The notes below the pieces were generated by a model, which did not search any database, was not told where the DNA came from, and was given only the letters and a program-made list of their open reading frames with translations. Both the position numbers and the translations under genes were made by a program. From Glaciozyma antarctica PI12 (lineage: Eukaryota; Basidiomycota; Microbotryomycetes; Kriegeriales; Camptobasidiaceae): a stretch of DNA of 64,000 bases. The stretch lies in the NCBI GenBank assembly GCA_002917775.1, contig KZ627156.1:722088-786087 (forward strand), in the 5' to 3' direction. This document shows, in pieces, positions 32,136 to 44,000 of the stretch (within the stretch, counting starts at the first letter, position 1; each line of letters begins with the position of its first letter).

Positions 32136-35100
32136 ATGTCCGTTCTCCATCGCCAGCTCAACCTCCGCATACCAAGTTAACGTCGTGCCCTGCAGGTCTT
32201 TCTTCAGCTCCAACAAGAAGAGCGCTGCGAGCGACTTCGTTGATAGGGATGAGGACGGGGGAGCGAGTCGGTTGGCTCACATGCCCACTCGTCCTGTCGA
32301 TAGGGACAAGGCGGAGCAGGAGCTCAGTTTGAACATCAAGAAAGCTACGAGTCAAGAGGAGACGGCGCCGAAGCAGAAGCACGTTCGGAGTGAGTGGTCC
32401 TGTGGAGTCGTGGAGCTTCGGTGATTGCGGTGGGGTGGGGGTTGCTGTACAGGCTGGGAGCTACAGGGGGCGGCGTACAGCGCAGAGGGGACGAGATCTG
32501 GGCTAGAAGACGTTCGCCACGCTCGCACGTCGTCTCAACCACGCAGGTATCGACTCGAGCATCCGCTGACAATCGCTCCCCTCCCTCTTCCCCACAGAGC
32601 TTATCGTCTACACCTGGGACTACCACTCGAGCTCCTCCATCTGGTCCGGACTACGCGTCCAGCCCATCCTCTCCGACGAAGTCCAGACGTTCAAGGCGCT
32701 CATTACCGTGCACAAGGTGCTGCAAGAGGGTCACCCGAGCGTGGGTCCATTCAAGCCGCTTCGCGATCTCGAGCTGATGCGTTGGAATGGAAGGCAATCA
32801 AGGAGGGTCAGAACCAGACTGGATGGCTCGAAACGTGCGCGAGGACGGTGGGAGGCGATGTGTCTCGAGGTGCGTTGATCTTGAGCTAGTAGCGGAGATG
32901 GGGAGCTGATTCGTGTTCTCGCAGGCTACGGCTCTCTCATCCGAGCCTACGTGACCCTCATTCTCGCCAAGCTCAAATTCCACCGCAACCATCCCGACTT
33001 TAACGGCCTGTTCGAATACGAGGAATACGTCTCCCTTCGCGGTGTGGACGACCCGAACGAAGGGTGCGCTATCGCTGCTCTGCTTCTCGAGAGACTACGC
33101 TGAACTCGCGCCGCAGATACGAGACGATTTCGGACCTCATGAACCTTCAGGACCACATCGACTCGTTCCAAAAGCTCATCTTCGCGCACTTCCGCGGATC
33201 GGCCAACAACGAGTGCAGGATCTCTGCGCTCGTGCCTCAGGTCAAAGAGAGCTACGGGATCTACCGCTTCATCACAAGCATGATGCGTGCGATGCACCGA
33301 AGTGCGTAGTTTCGCTGCGATACCTGAGCGCTCGCTGATTCCTCGACTTCGCAGGGACCGAATCCATCGAAGCATTGGAGCCGCTACGAGAGCGCTATGA
33401 TGCGCAACACTTCAACCTCCGCAAGTTCTACTATGAGTGCTCGAACCTCAAGTACCTCACGGGACTCATCAACGTCCCCAAGCTCCCCCAAGTGAGCCGC
33501 CCCCCTTCCTCTGCCTCCTCACCTTCTAACCCCTCACCCGCATCTAGGAACCTCCGAACCTCCTCGAATCCGAGAACGCTCCCGACCTCCCTCGCCGTCC
33601 CTCCGCCAAAGCCGTCACCCCTCCTCCGACCGCCCCCTCTCCTCGCGCCGACCTCGAAGAGCAGAAACGCGCGCTGGAAGAGTACGAGGAGAAGCAGCAC
33701 GCGCTTGTTGCGCAGCGGGACGCCGAGGCGCGTCGGTTGGAGATGCAGCAGCAGCAGCAGCAGAGGGAGTTTGAGGAGCGAGAGAGGCTGCAGGCTGAGC
33801 ATGAGAGGCTGGCGCAGGAGGAGTTGGTGAGGCAGCAGGCGATGCAGTTTGGGCAGCAGAATCAGGGGAGGATCGCAGAGCTCGAGAGGGAGATTTTGGG
33901 GATGAGGGGACAGTGGGAGAGGGATCAGATGATGTTGGAGCGGTACGATGGAGTGAGTTCCCGTTCATCGTTGAGGGAGAGCTGATGGGAGCTGATGGGA
34001 TTCGGGCTCGCAGCGCGTTAAAGCTCTCGAAGGCGAGCTCGTCAATGTCAGCGGCAACATCCAGGCTCAGCTCAACTCCAAGGACCAGATGATGGGCGCG
34101 CTACAGGACCAAGTCACGCTCTGGCGCAACAAGTACGAAGCGCTCGCCAAGCTCTACTCGCAGCTCCGGAACGAGCACCTCGAGATGCTCAGCAAGTACA
34201 AGAGCATGCAGCTCAAGGCCAACTCGGCTCAGGAGGCGATCGATCGCATGGAACGGATGGAGAGGGACGTCAAGGCGAAGAACCTCGAGTTGGCCGACAT
34301 GATCCGCGAGAGGGATCGCGCGAGGTTTGATGTCGATCGCATGAAGTCGGTGCGTTTCTCTTTCTCTAGTCGACTGGAGCGCAGGAGCTGACTTGCGAGG
34401 AATTGCAGAGTCAGAAGGATGAGCTCGAGCGCCTCAAGCGGGACTTGCGGTTTGCGGAGGAGCGAGCGGACGACGCGTCGAGGTCGAAGGGATCGGAGGT
34501 GTCGACGCTGCTCAGCAAGTACAACCGGCAACTCGAGGAGCTCGAGAGCTCGCTTCAGGTGCGTCTAGCTTCTCCCCTCGCCATTCGAACTCAGCCTGAC
34601 GCTCCTCCCCCTCCAGGCCAAGCAGATCCAGATCGATGATCTCCTTCACAAGCTTGACGAGAGGGACGGCGAGGCGGAGCGTGTTCGCGAGGAGAAGGAT
34701 CAAGAGATCGCCATCATGCAGGAGGGCATGGACACGACGATTCGCCAGATTTCGGAACTCCAGAACAACCAGGGCGAGACGGACGAGGCGGTCAACGCCC
34801 AGATCGACACGCTCGTTCTCGACCAGGAAAAGAAATTCAACGAGATGTGAGTCGTTTCCTTCGCAGCGCCTTCCGAAGCTGACGGCGTCTTCGCAGCATC
34901 GACTCCATCCTCCAGGCAGGCTCGCAGAAGATCGACGACGCCATGTACGAGCTCGAATCGCCTCTCCACGACGGGAACCAGAACTCAACGCCCGAGTACA
35001 CGCTGTCGATGATCGAGAAGGCGACGACGAGCGCGACCGAGTTCGCGACCGTCTTCAACCTCTTCCTCTCGCGCGACAAGGGTGGCGAGCACGTCGAGGT

Positions 35101-36194
35101 TATCAAGACGGCCAACAACTTTGCTCAATCGATCGCCGAGGTCCTCACCAACACCAAGGGACTCTCTCGCATCGCACCCGACGACGCTGCCATCGACACC
35201 CTCATGCGCTCTGGCGCCCTTCCCGGATCCGTCGCCCTTCGCTTCTTCACCGCCCTCCAATCCTATCGCCTCCAAGGCGTCGCCCCCGCTCAGCGCAAGG
35301 AGATCGTCATTCGCAACAACATGGAGGCGAAGAGCGCGCTCCAGAAGCTCTCGACGACGGTCGAATCTCTCGTGCCGAAACACACCTCCGCCCTCTCCAA
35401 GGCGAACGGCGATATCGGGGACCTCGTCGAGTCGGAGATGCAAGGAGCGGCGCGCGCGATCGAGCAGGCGACGGAGCGCCTTCAAGCCCTCATGTCCCGC
35501 CCGAAGGACAAGTCCAGCAGCGCCCTCGACATGCAGGTGCACGACGCGATCCTCGAGGCCGCCATGGCGATTACGAACGCCATCGCACGTCTCATCAAGG
35601 CCGCGACCGACTCGCAGCAGGAGATCGTCGCGCAAGGTCGAGGGTCGTCGACGTCGCAAGCGTTCTACAAGCGCAACAACCGCTGGACCGAAGGCCTCAT
35701 CAGCGCCGCCAAGGCCGTTGCCCGCGCGACCATGTTCCTCATCGAAACGGCCGACGGCGTCATCTCGGGCACCAAGTCGCTCGAGCAGCTCATCGTCGCT
35801 TCGAACGAAGTCGCCTCCGCCACCGCTCAGCTCGTCCAGGCGTCTCGCGTCAAAGCTGAGCTCATGTCCAAGACGCAGGAGAAGCTCGAGATGGCGGCCA
35901 AGGCGGTCACGGAGGCGTGCAAGGCGCTTGTGCGGCAGGTCAAGGCGATCGCGGCGAAGCAGGCGGAGGATTCGGACGAGACTGACTACGATCGGATGGC
36001 GGCGCACGAGTTCAAGATTCGGGAGATGGAGGTGCAGGTGTCGATCGTTACGCTCGAGAAGGAGCTTGCGGAGGCGCGTCGACGATTGGGAACGATGAGG
36101 CGGAGCACTTGTGAGTACCCTCCTTTCCGACCGTGCAGTACGTCGCTGACGATGTTCTGGTTTCCTAGACCATGCAGAGGATGGGGAGGAGTAG
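32136..36194 (+). CDS. SLA2: Sla2/End4, endocytic ANTH-coiled-coil-talin protein
   Basis: Links clathrin coats and PIP2 membranes to actin during endocytosis. The ANTH domain begins DRDKAEQELSLNIKKATSQEETAPKQKHVR and continues with IVYTWDYHSS, FKALITVHKVLQEGHP, GYGSLIRAYVTLILAKLKFH, NDPNEG-type loops. A long coiled coil follows (about 33650-34850) including a short Gln run (six Gln) and AQLNSKDQMMGALQDQV. The C-terminal I/LWEQ (talin-like) actin-binding module spans about 35280-36060, with KSALQKLSTTVE, GLISAAKAVARAT and SNEVASATAQLVQASRVKA. The last exon reads YHAEDGEE and stops at 36192-36194. Start: the AT at 32136-32137 can join a G at 32196 by removing a 58-nt intron, giving MSFFSSNKKSA; alternatively translation starts at the in-frame ATG 32281 (MPTRPVDRDKAEQ), closer to the yeast protein's start. 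About 1,050 residues. Confidence 0.93.
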
Positions 36195-36259
36195 AAGGAG
36201 CGAGGAGAGGACTGTTGAGGGACGTTTCGGGAGTATTCAATGGGATTTCGCGTTCGAGT

Positions 36260-38649
36260 TCATTCACAATCCTCCTCTCCTTCGCTGCTCCCACCCTCGC
36301 CTTCACCACCACTCTCCTCGCTGCTCCGCAACTCCTTCTCCTTCCCCTTCCCCGGCTTCTTGGCCCCCATCACCTGCCTCTTCGCCGCTCGACCGACTCC
36401 TCGCCCCACAGCCTTCCTCTTCTTCCCTTTGCGCGCGGCTCCTTTCCCATCAGGACCGAGTGAATCCACGATACTCTGCAGCTCTCGATCGAGGCCCATT
36501 CGACGGCCGAGGGTCTGCAGTCCGCATTTGTCGGTGAGGACGCGTTGTCTGCGTCGAAAGCTCGTTAGCTGGAGCGCAGGGTAGGGAAGGAGAGGAACGC
36601 ACCGATGCATCATCGTGACGAGATCGGATTCGTTGACCATCTTCTTCCTCCCAGCGTGCTGAGCGTACGCCGAAGCGTCCTCCATCATCGTCGCGAAGAA
36701 CTCTTGCGAGCTGAGAGTTAAGGACGGCGTTAGTCGAGCGATCCAGTGAGCCGGTGCGAGGAGAACGCACGCGTCCATGACAGCGTCCAGAGCGTCGTTC
36801 TCGAGCTTGACGTTCGGGCCGAGGAAGTGCTGAAAGAGAGTTTTGACGCGGCTTCGAGGAAGGTCTGCGACTGGCCGTCCGTCGGGGGTGTACCTGCGTC
36901 GAGGTGTGAGTATGTCTCCGATAGTAAAGAGAATGAAGCGGACCTTTGCGTCTTTAGCGAGGTTCGCTTCTTGCGAGCAGCAGCTGTCTTCGTCAGAGCT
37001 GGAGGTTGAGGCATTTTGCGAGCGTTCCTGGCGGGGGAAGTGCTCAGAACTGATCACGACAAGAGCGCGAGAAAGAACTCACAGCTCAAGCTCATCATCC
37101 ATCCCGTCGGCGTCGTCGTCGTCGTCGTCGTACTGAATCGGCTCGTCGTGCTCCTCATCCACCACACGATTCTTCCCCTTCGCCTCCCACGGAATTCTTC
37201 CCGCCTGAACATCCCCCTCTTCCTCCTCATCCTCCTGCTCCTCCTCTGCCTCGTTCTCCTCCGGCCCACCACCGCCAAAGTCGAAAAACGGGTCCTGCAC
37301 GTCGTCCGCCACCCCCTCCTCGCTCCCATCCTGGTGACGAGCTTGCTCCATTCGCTGAGAGCGACTTAAGATCACCGGGCTTGCTTCGCGAGGGCCCCGG
37401 TCGTCCAAGGCTTCCGCGTTGTCGTCGCCGCCTGCGATGGGCGAGAGATTCGCCGCGCCCGGACTTCCGAATCCCGAAGCGCCAGAAATGCGAGACTTGC
37501 TCGAGGGATCCCGACTAGTATCGCTGCACAAAACGTTCTTAGTCCGAGAGTTGGGATCTCTGCACGGGGCTGAAAAACGCACCCCTCGCTGCCCGCCATG
37601 CTGGGTCTCCCTCTCCCACTGAAGGCGCTCAGTCCGCTGATCCTCCTCGACGATTCCTCCCTCCCATCTTCCTCGTCTGCATCCTCCTCGTCCTCAGCTC
37701 GACGCCGCGAGACCAAATCCGGCGATCCTGCGGAGGTCGCCCTGCTCGCCCTCCTCCCGAATTCAACGCTCTGAGCCGAAACGACGCTATACCGCCTTGG
37801 ATCTTCCTCCGCCTCAGCATCGTAGCCGAACGCGTCGTCGTCGTCGGGAGCGAAGGAAAGGGGGTGGACGGGACGAGGAGCGGAGGTCGAGGTGGACTGG
37901 ACGGGGTTGAAGTTGGGTTGAGGAGGGAAAGGGCGAATGGAGCGGGGAGTGACGCCGAGTGCAGCAGCGACTTGTTGGTCTGAGGAGGGGGCGTCGTGGG
38001 GAGAAGAGTGAGATTGGGAAGCGGGAGTGTCGCGAAGGAGGGAGGTGGATCCGCGAGGGGTCTTGGGGTCCGTTGGAGCTGCGTCGTCGTCCTCCTCTTC
38101 CTCGTAATCGATCGCGGAGCCTTCTTGATCTGAGCCGGAGAACTCGCTTTCCTCTGCTAGCTCGCCGAGGTTGGGTGCTCCACCGATAGAGGGACGCGAG
38201 ACGATGGACCGGCGGCTTTTGCCCCCATTCGCGTTCGGAGCAGGCTCTTCGTCCGGCGTTGCAGGTGGTAGATCGTAGGCTGCAGCGCATGCTCCGTTAG
38301 CTCTCCCTCCCTCCAATAGGCCCCAGCTACTCACTTCGACTCAGCGCCCGCAACAGCTGTCCAGGTGTTTGCTCCTTCTCCTCCCGAGTCCGCGACTTTC
38401 TCCCACTAGCGCTGACCTTGCGCGCCGATAGAAGCTGCTGAACTTGGCGAGGAGTTCTGACCGAACGTCGGCGAGAGCGTTGAGGAGTCTGGGGAAGGAG
38501 GGTCGCGTCGGCTTCTGCGAGAGCTCGGAGCTGCGTAACAGGCAAGAGTTGAGCTGTGCAAGCGCGCGGTATGAGAAGGCACGCACTGTTTCGCCATCGC
38601 TGACCTTGCGAGCGCTCGCTGGTGAGTTGCTGGGACCAGCTCCGTTCAT
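36260..38649 (-). CDS. CENP-T/Cnn1-type inner kinetochore histone-fold protein
   Basis: CENP-T bridges centromeric chromatin and the Ndc80 complex. The C-terminal histone fold is spread over three exons: LPRSRVKTLFQHFL...LENDALDAVMDA, SQEFFATMMEDASAYAQHAGRKKMVNESDLVTMMHR, QRVLTDKCGLQTLGRRMGL; the HAxRK-x-(V/I)-x-x-x-D-(L/V) pattern is characteristic of CENP-T. The ATG at 38649 gives MNGAGPSNSPASARK, spliced to LRALAEADATLLPQTPQ, then RTPRQVQQLL and TPGQLLRALSR, similar to N-terminal TP-rich docking motifs. The middle is long, acidic and disordered, with an Asp run (37107-37130) and many SP/TP sites fit for Cdk1. The tail after the fold is Lys/Gly-rich and acidic. It shares a 209-bp divergent promoter with lipoyl synthase. 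Stop TGA at 36260. Confidence 0.82.
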
Positions 38650-38858
38650 GCTCGAAAACAACAAGAGTAACTTGGGCGGCCTGGCGAGTTCGCTCGAGTG
38701 TTGGTTCAATCGCCTGAGTTCTTGGGTTGATTTCTGAGCTTCCAGAGTGCTCCTGGGGCGGTCTCGAATGGGCGGAGCAGACCAACTTGCGAGCGAGGAT
38801 TCAAAAGGCAACTTGGCTCGACCTCTCCTCCTTATCCTTCTCCCGTCACCTCGCCAGC

Positions 38859-40353
38859 ATGTCGCTAGTCACGGTAAGCCCTCTTGCTAGCAGGCACAGG
38901 AGCCTTATTGACAGCCGCAATAGCGCCGCCTATCCGCCTCAGTCCGCACCCTCGCCACGGCCGCCACATCTTCCGTCCCCTCCCGTCCTCGCCTCGAAAA
39001 GCTCCGCTCAGATGGTCGGGGGATCGACGACTTCCTCTCCGGGAACAGCGAGATCGCGGAGGAGCGAACCCAGCAGGACCGCGTCGTGATGGGCAAGTCG
39101 AAGACGTGCGTCGGGCCGGCGGGAAGATGCAACTTGAACTGGGGGAGCTGATGGCCTTGTCTCCAGACCTCGGCTGCCGTCGTACCTCAAGACGTCTGTG
39201 CCTACCTCTGCGTCGTACAACAAGATCAAGAAGGACTTGCGAGGCTTGAACCTCCACACGGTGTGCGAGGAGGCGAGGTGTCCCAATATTGGACAATGTT
39301 GGGGTGGCGACAAGGGAGATGCCACGGCGACGATCATGGTGGGTTGGAACACGCTGGCTGCTCGGGGAACGAGCTAACGTACCTTCTGTCTGCAGCTCAT
39401 GGGAGATACGTGTACTCGTGGCTGCCGATTCTGTGCGATCAAGACCTCCAAGGCTCCTCCGCCTCTCGACGTTCATGAGCCGGAGAACACGGCTGAGGCG
39501 ATCTCGAGGTGGGGAGTAGGATACATCGTTATGACGAGTGTAGATCGGGATGGTTAGTCGGTTCAAACGTGGCTCTGGAGGGAGGAGAGAGCTGATCGCT
39601 CGCTGCAGATATCGCCGACGGAGGAGCTTCTCACTTCGCAGACACGATCCGCAAGCTCAAGCAGAAGTGCGCAAATCCTTCTCTAGCAGCATGCAACTGC
39701 TAACAACTGTTGCAGGGCACCCCACATCCTTGTCGAAGCTCTCACTGGCGACTTCCTCGGCTCGCAGCAGTCGGTCGCTCTCGTCGCACGATCCGGCCTC
39801 GATGTCTACGCACACAACATGGAGACGACCGAAGCGCGCACTCCCTTCGTTCGGGACCCCCGAGCAACTTTCCGCCAGAGTCTCAACGTGCTGAGGATGG
39901 CAAAGGAGGCTCAGCCGGGGCTGATCACGAAGACGAGCATCATGCTTGGAGTGGGAGAGGAGGATGCGGATGTCGAGGCTGCTCTCCGTGGTACGTTCTT
40001 ATTCTCATTCAACTCTGGCGCTCGCTGACCTTGGGGTATCGACAACAGAGCTCCGAGCTATCGACGTCGACGTCGTGACTTTCGGGCAGTACATGCGTCC
40101 GACGAAGCGGCACATGAAGGTGCACGCGTACGTCCCTCCGAAGAAGTTCGACCACTGGGCGCGCGTGGCGGACGAGATGGGATTCCTCTACGTGGCGAGT
40201 GGACCGCTCGTGCGGAGCAGCTTCAAGGCGAACCAGCTCCTCAAGAGCGCTGCGGGGAAGCGATTGCTCAAGGGCCTTGGGCGGAAGGAGGGAGGAGTGG
40301 AGATGCTCGGGGACAAGGGGGAGCGCGTGGTGCTCGAGGGTGTTACGGCGTAG
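38859..40353 (+). CDS. LIP5: Lipoyl synthase, mitochondrial
   Basis: Radical-SAM enzyme that inserts two sulfurs into octanoyl-lysine of 2-oxoacid dehydrogenases and the H protein. Exon 1 is tiny (MSLVT, 38859-38873). The next exon gives the mitochondrial leader [20 protein letters not shown]. The auxiliary cluster motif [12 protein letters not shown] and the radical-SAM motif CTRGCRFC are intact, each split from neighbours by introns. Later blocks include [57 protein letters not shown], and the C-terminal [10 protein letters not shown] that supplies a Ser ligand to the auxiliary cluster. Five or six introns of 50-65 nt. Ends GVTA at 40353. Confidence 0.95.
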
Positions 40354-40414
40354 ATATGTTGCGAACGGAGGGGTGCGTGTTACAGGGTACAAGGGAGGTG
40401 TGCGGGCGGGAGCT

Positions 40415-40828
40415 TCAAGGCTGGCCCGCTGTTGTTGCTGCAGCTGCGAGCGCTGGTCGACGGTCCGCGAGGAACTTGACTTTGGCCGTCTCGATCTTCT
40501 CCTCTGTCATCCTGAGAGGCAACACAAGCCAGCATTAGCTCCCTTCCTCTCGATCGCCAGCTCCGAACCCGAACGCACTGAGTCGCCATGCACGCCTTCA
40601 TCGCCTTGAACTGCTTGCGGCAAGCCCACACCACCGAGACCGTTCGTCCTGCGCCACAATCTGCAAAGACTGGAGAGGCGGAGAGAGGTTAGGTCGAGGT
40701 ACGGAAGCTGAGGAGCGAGGAGAGGACGAACTTGAGACGGGGATCTCGCAGACCCGCAGGGACTCTGCCTTCATCTCCTTGAGAAGGTTCTCCTCCTCGT
40801 TACGACTGAGAGCGTATCGGGCGTCCAT
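40415..40828 (-). CDS. CMC1: Cmc1-type twin CX9C protein (COX assembly)
   Basis: Small intermembrane-space protein linked to copper delivery and Cox1 stability in complex IV assembly. Three exons: MDARYALSRNEEENLLKE...VCEIPVS; a middle exon with IFADCGAGRTVSVVWACRKQFKAMKACMATQ in two parts; and a last exon MTEEKIETAKVKFLADRR. Spliced, the spacing is C-x9-C (EIPVSIFAD between) and C-x9-C (RKQFKAMKA between), the CHCH substrate pattern for Mia40. Both introns have GT...CAG borders and restore phase with split codons (A|TC and CA|G). About 93 residues. It converges on LIP5 with 61 bp between stops and diverges from the PPR gene. Confidence 0.88.
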
Positions 40829-41087
40829 CGTAGCTTGCCTTGGGGATTGAAGAAGCGGAGGTGAAGTGGAGGAAGCTGAAGAACGTCGACCTGATTCCTC
40901 TTTCTCTTCAACCAAACTCCGACGTCGATTCGAGTCTCGCAAACTCTCTTGAGCCAACTCGGTCTACCCAGGTGAGCTACGCTACGCACTCTCCGCTCCC
41001 GGCACAGCTGATCAGAGCTCTTTGCAGCCCGAAACCGTCGACGTCCCAGCTCCATCGGCGCAGCGGTTCCTCCTCCGTGCATGATCT

Positions 41088-44000
41088 ATGCTCCCGCGCT
41101 GTAGCCTAGCCACGCGCCAGCTAGAGCTATGTTGCATCGCCAGCACTCCTTCCTTCCTCCTCCCTTCCTTCGCCGCCCAGCTCCACCTCTCCACCAGCTC
41201 TCCTCCACTTCCGGCTCCTTCTCGGCGCGCGACCTCTTCCCAGCCCAAAACAGCTCAGCAGGGCCCTCTTTCGGACGTCCTGGCCGTACTTCAAGCACAG
41301 CTCAGCGCCGTCCTCCAGCCGTCCTCCCCCCTCCCCTCCTCCTCCTTCCTACGCACGACCCCGCGCCGATCCCCTTCACCTCTTTTCTCCTCCACCCGCC
41401 CTTTCGTCTCAGCATTACGCGGCGTAGAGACGGTGAGGAGCGCGTCGACGGCTTCTATGAAAGCTTTCCCGCCGTCTGAGGAGCCGGCGGAAGCAGAGGA
41501 GGAAGAGGCGGAACTCGGAAGCGTGGAGACGGGCAAGGGGCAGAAGAAGCAGGGTGTGAAGGACGCTGGGAGGGGTGGGGAGGGACCGTTGTCGAAGCGT
41601 GGATGGGATCGGACGCCTCTCCTTCATCCTCCTGCCGACCCCCCTCCTCTCTTTGCCGACCTCCCTCTCTCAACCTCACCTCGTTCCACTCGCAAATCCG
41701 CCAGCCCTTCCTCCCCTCCTCCCCCCGCATCCTGGGAAGCAGACTTCATCAATCCCTCACCTTCGCGCAGCGAGCTCCTCCGCCTCCTCGACCGAATCCC
41801 TTCGCAAGGAGTCACCGAATCCCACTTCCGCGCCTTTCGCCGTCTCCTCTTCAAAATGAACCGCCTCGACGATTCTGCACCCGTCCGCAAGCTCGCGGGG
41901 ATCGGCGTCTCGCGCCAGCTCGAAGGTCCAGCGTTGCGGCTCCTCAAGGAGTCGTCTCGTCTCATGCGCCTGAACGGTCGGCCGCGCGTGTCGCTCGCGT
42001 GGGTGTTCGAGGAGCCCATTGCGAAGCTCGAGCGGAGGAAGAACTGGAACTGGGTCGTCACGTACTCGAATGCGGCGATTTTGGTCGACGCCGTCTCGGA
42101 GAGGATCCTTCGGACGCGGATGCGCGCGCTGTACGAGGCGAAGCGGTTCCCCGAGATCATCGAGACGTTTGCGCTGTACGAACGGTACGAGATCGCGCCG
42201 GATGGAGCGGCGTACGACGAGCTCGTTGCGGCGTACCTGTTGACGTCGGAGTTGGGGAAAGCGCAGGGAGTGCTGGCGGAGAAGGCGAAGCGGGGGTTCG
42301 GGACGACGGTGCAGACGTGTCTGGCGCTATTGGATGGCATGTGGGCGTACGGCGGGAACCGAGTCATGGAGGACAGGGTGCTGGAGGAGGAGGTATCGGG
42401 GAAGCGGCTATCGACGAGGAAGGCGCTGCGGCAAGACGTCCGGATCCTCAACCGCATCATGTCGGCGCGTGCGGCGAGGGGGGAAGTCTCCGACGCGCTC
42501 GAGGTCCTGCACGAACATTTCGACCTCTCCTCCCTCCCCGACCTCCTCGCCATTCCTCACACCCTCGCGACAACCCCCTCCTCGCCTCTCCCCCCGTCCC
42601 CTCCTCCTTCCCCATCCCCTCCTTCCCTCGAACACTACTACTGGCGTCCCGTCCCCGACATCGCGACCTTCACCATCCTCGTCGGCATCTCCCTCCGCCG
42701 CGGTCGCATCGACTCTGCCTTCTCCCTCTTTATTCAGTCCCAGAAGCTCGACCTCGGCCTCGATGAGCACCTCGTCGCCGCACTCGTCCGAACCCTCCTC
42801 GCGTACGGCGACGTCGCGGTCGCCGAGCAGGTGGTCTTTGACTTGCCGAAAGGGACGGCCAAGGTCCCGTGGGCTCAGTTCACTTGCGCCAAGTACGAGC
42901 CGACGGCGATGATCTACGAGATCCTTCTCGGCGGCGTCCTGCGGCAGAAGGGCCTGCAAGGAGCGAGCGAGTTGCTCAACCAGATGGTCAAGCGGCAGCG
43001 CGTGGTCAGGGTGACGGAGGGGATGGTCGCTGCGCTCGTTTCGTCGCTTACTCGCGAGCGGGACGACAAGCTCTCGACGTCGGCCGACTTTGTCGTTCGA
43101 ATCCAGTCGCTCACGAACGGCGAGCGGAAGCCGACGATTCGTAACCTCAATGCGATCCTCGAGCTGGCGTGGCGACGGGAACGTTTTCGAGGAGCGTGGG
43201 GGAGTTCTCGACGACTGAGGAACCTCGGACGATCGCCCAATACCCTCCCGACCGTCGCCACCTCCACTCCCACCCCCGATCCCTCCGAAGACGACGTCCC
43301 TCCCCTCCAACCCCCTCCTATCCCCACCTCCATGTCCCGCATTCGACGCTCTCTCGACCATCGCGGCATCCAGCACGACCGCGAGACGCTCCAGCAAATC
43401 CTCCGCAACGACCAAGCTTTCGACTCGATCAACTCGATGTGGGACTACCTCCAGACCCAGCTCGTCGATCGAGGGATGCGGCCGACCTACCACCACTTTA
43501 CGATCATCATGCGAGCGTACATCAAGCTCGGGGACGTCGTCGGTGCTCGGAACGTGATTCGTCGCGCGGGGGAGATGGGATTCGAGCCGCACGTCGCGCT
43601 CTACTCTGTCCTCATCGGCGGAGCAGCGCGGCTCGGCAAGGTCGAGGAGGCACGTCTAGCGTACCGGGAGCTTCGGGAAAAGGGTCTCAAGCCCGATCGA
43701 CAGCTGTACGCGGCGCTCGCGATAAGCTGCCTGCGTCGAAGGGACCTCGCGGGCGTCGAGGCCATCATCGCCGAAGCGGGACGACGCCTCGACCCTCCCC
43801 TCAGCCCCGTCGACCCCGTCTTCGTCGCCATCCTCTACCGCGCCCTCGTCACCCGCGCGCGCTTCTTCCACGCGCAACTCCTCGTGCGGCGGAAGCTGCG
43901 AGCGGGCCTCGTGCCCGACGCTGCGATCTTGAGGTCGCTAATACGTACGAAGCGGTGGGTGCGTTGGAAGTCGAAGCGCTGGCATGGGAGCGATTGGACG

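Noticed and set aside
34985-36098. Long open frames antisense to and in alternate frame with SLA2
   Set aside because: High GC suppresses stop codons, so long shadow frames are expected here; they are Arg-rich or charged without family motifs.
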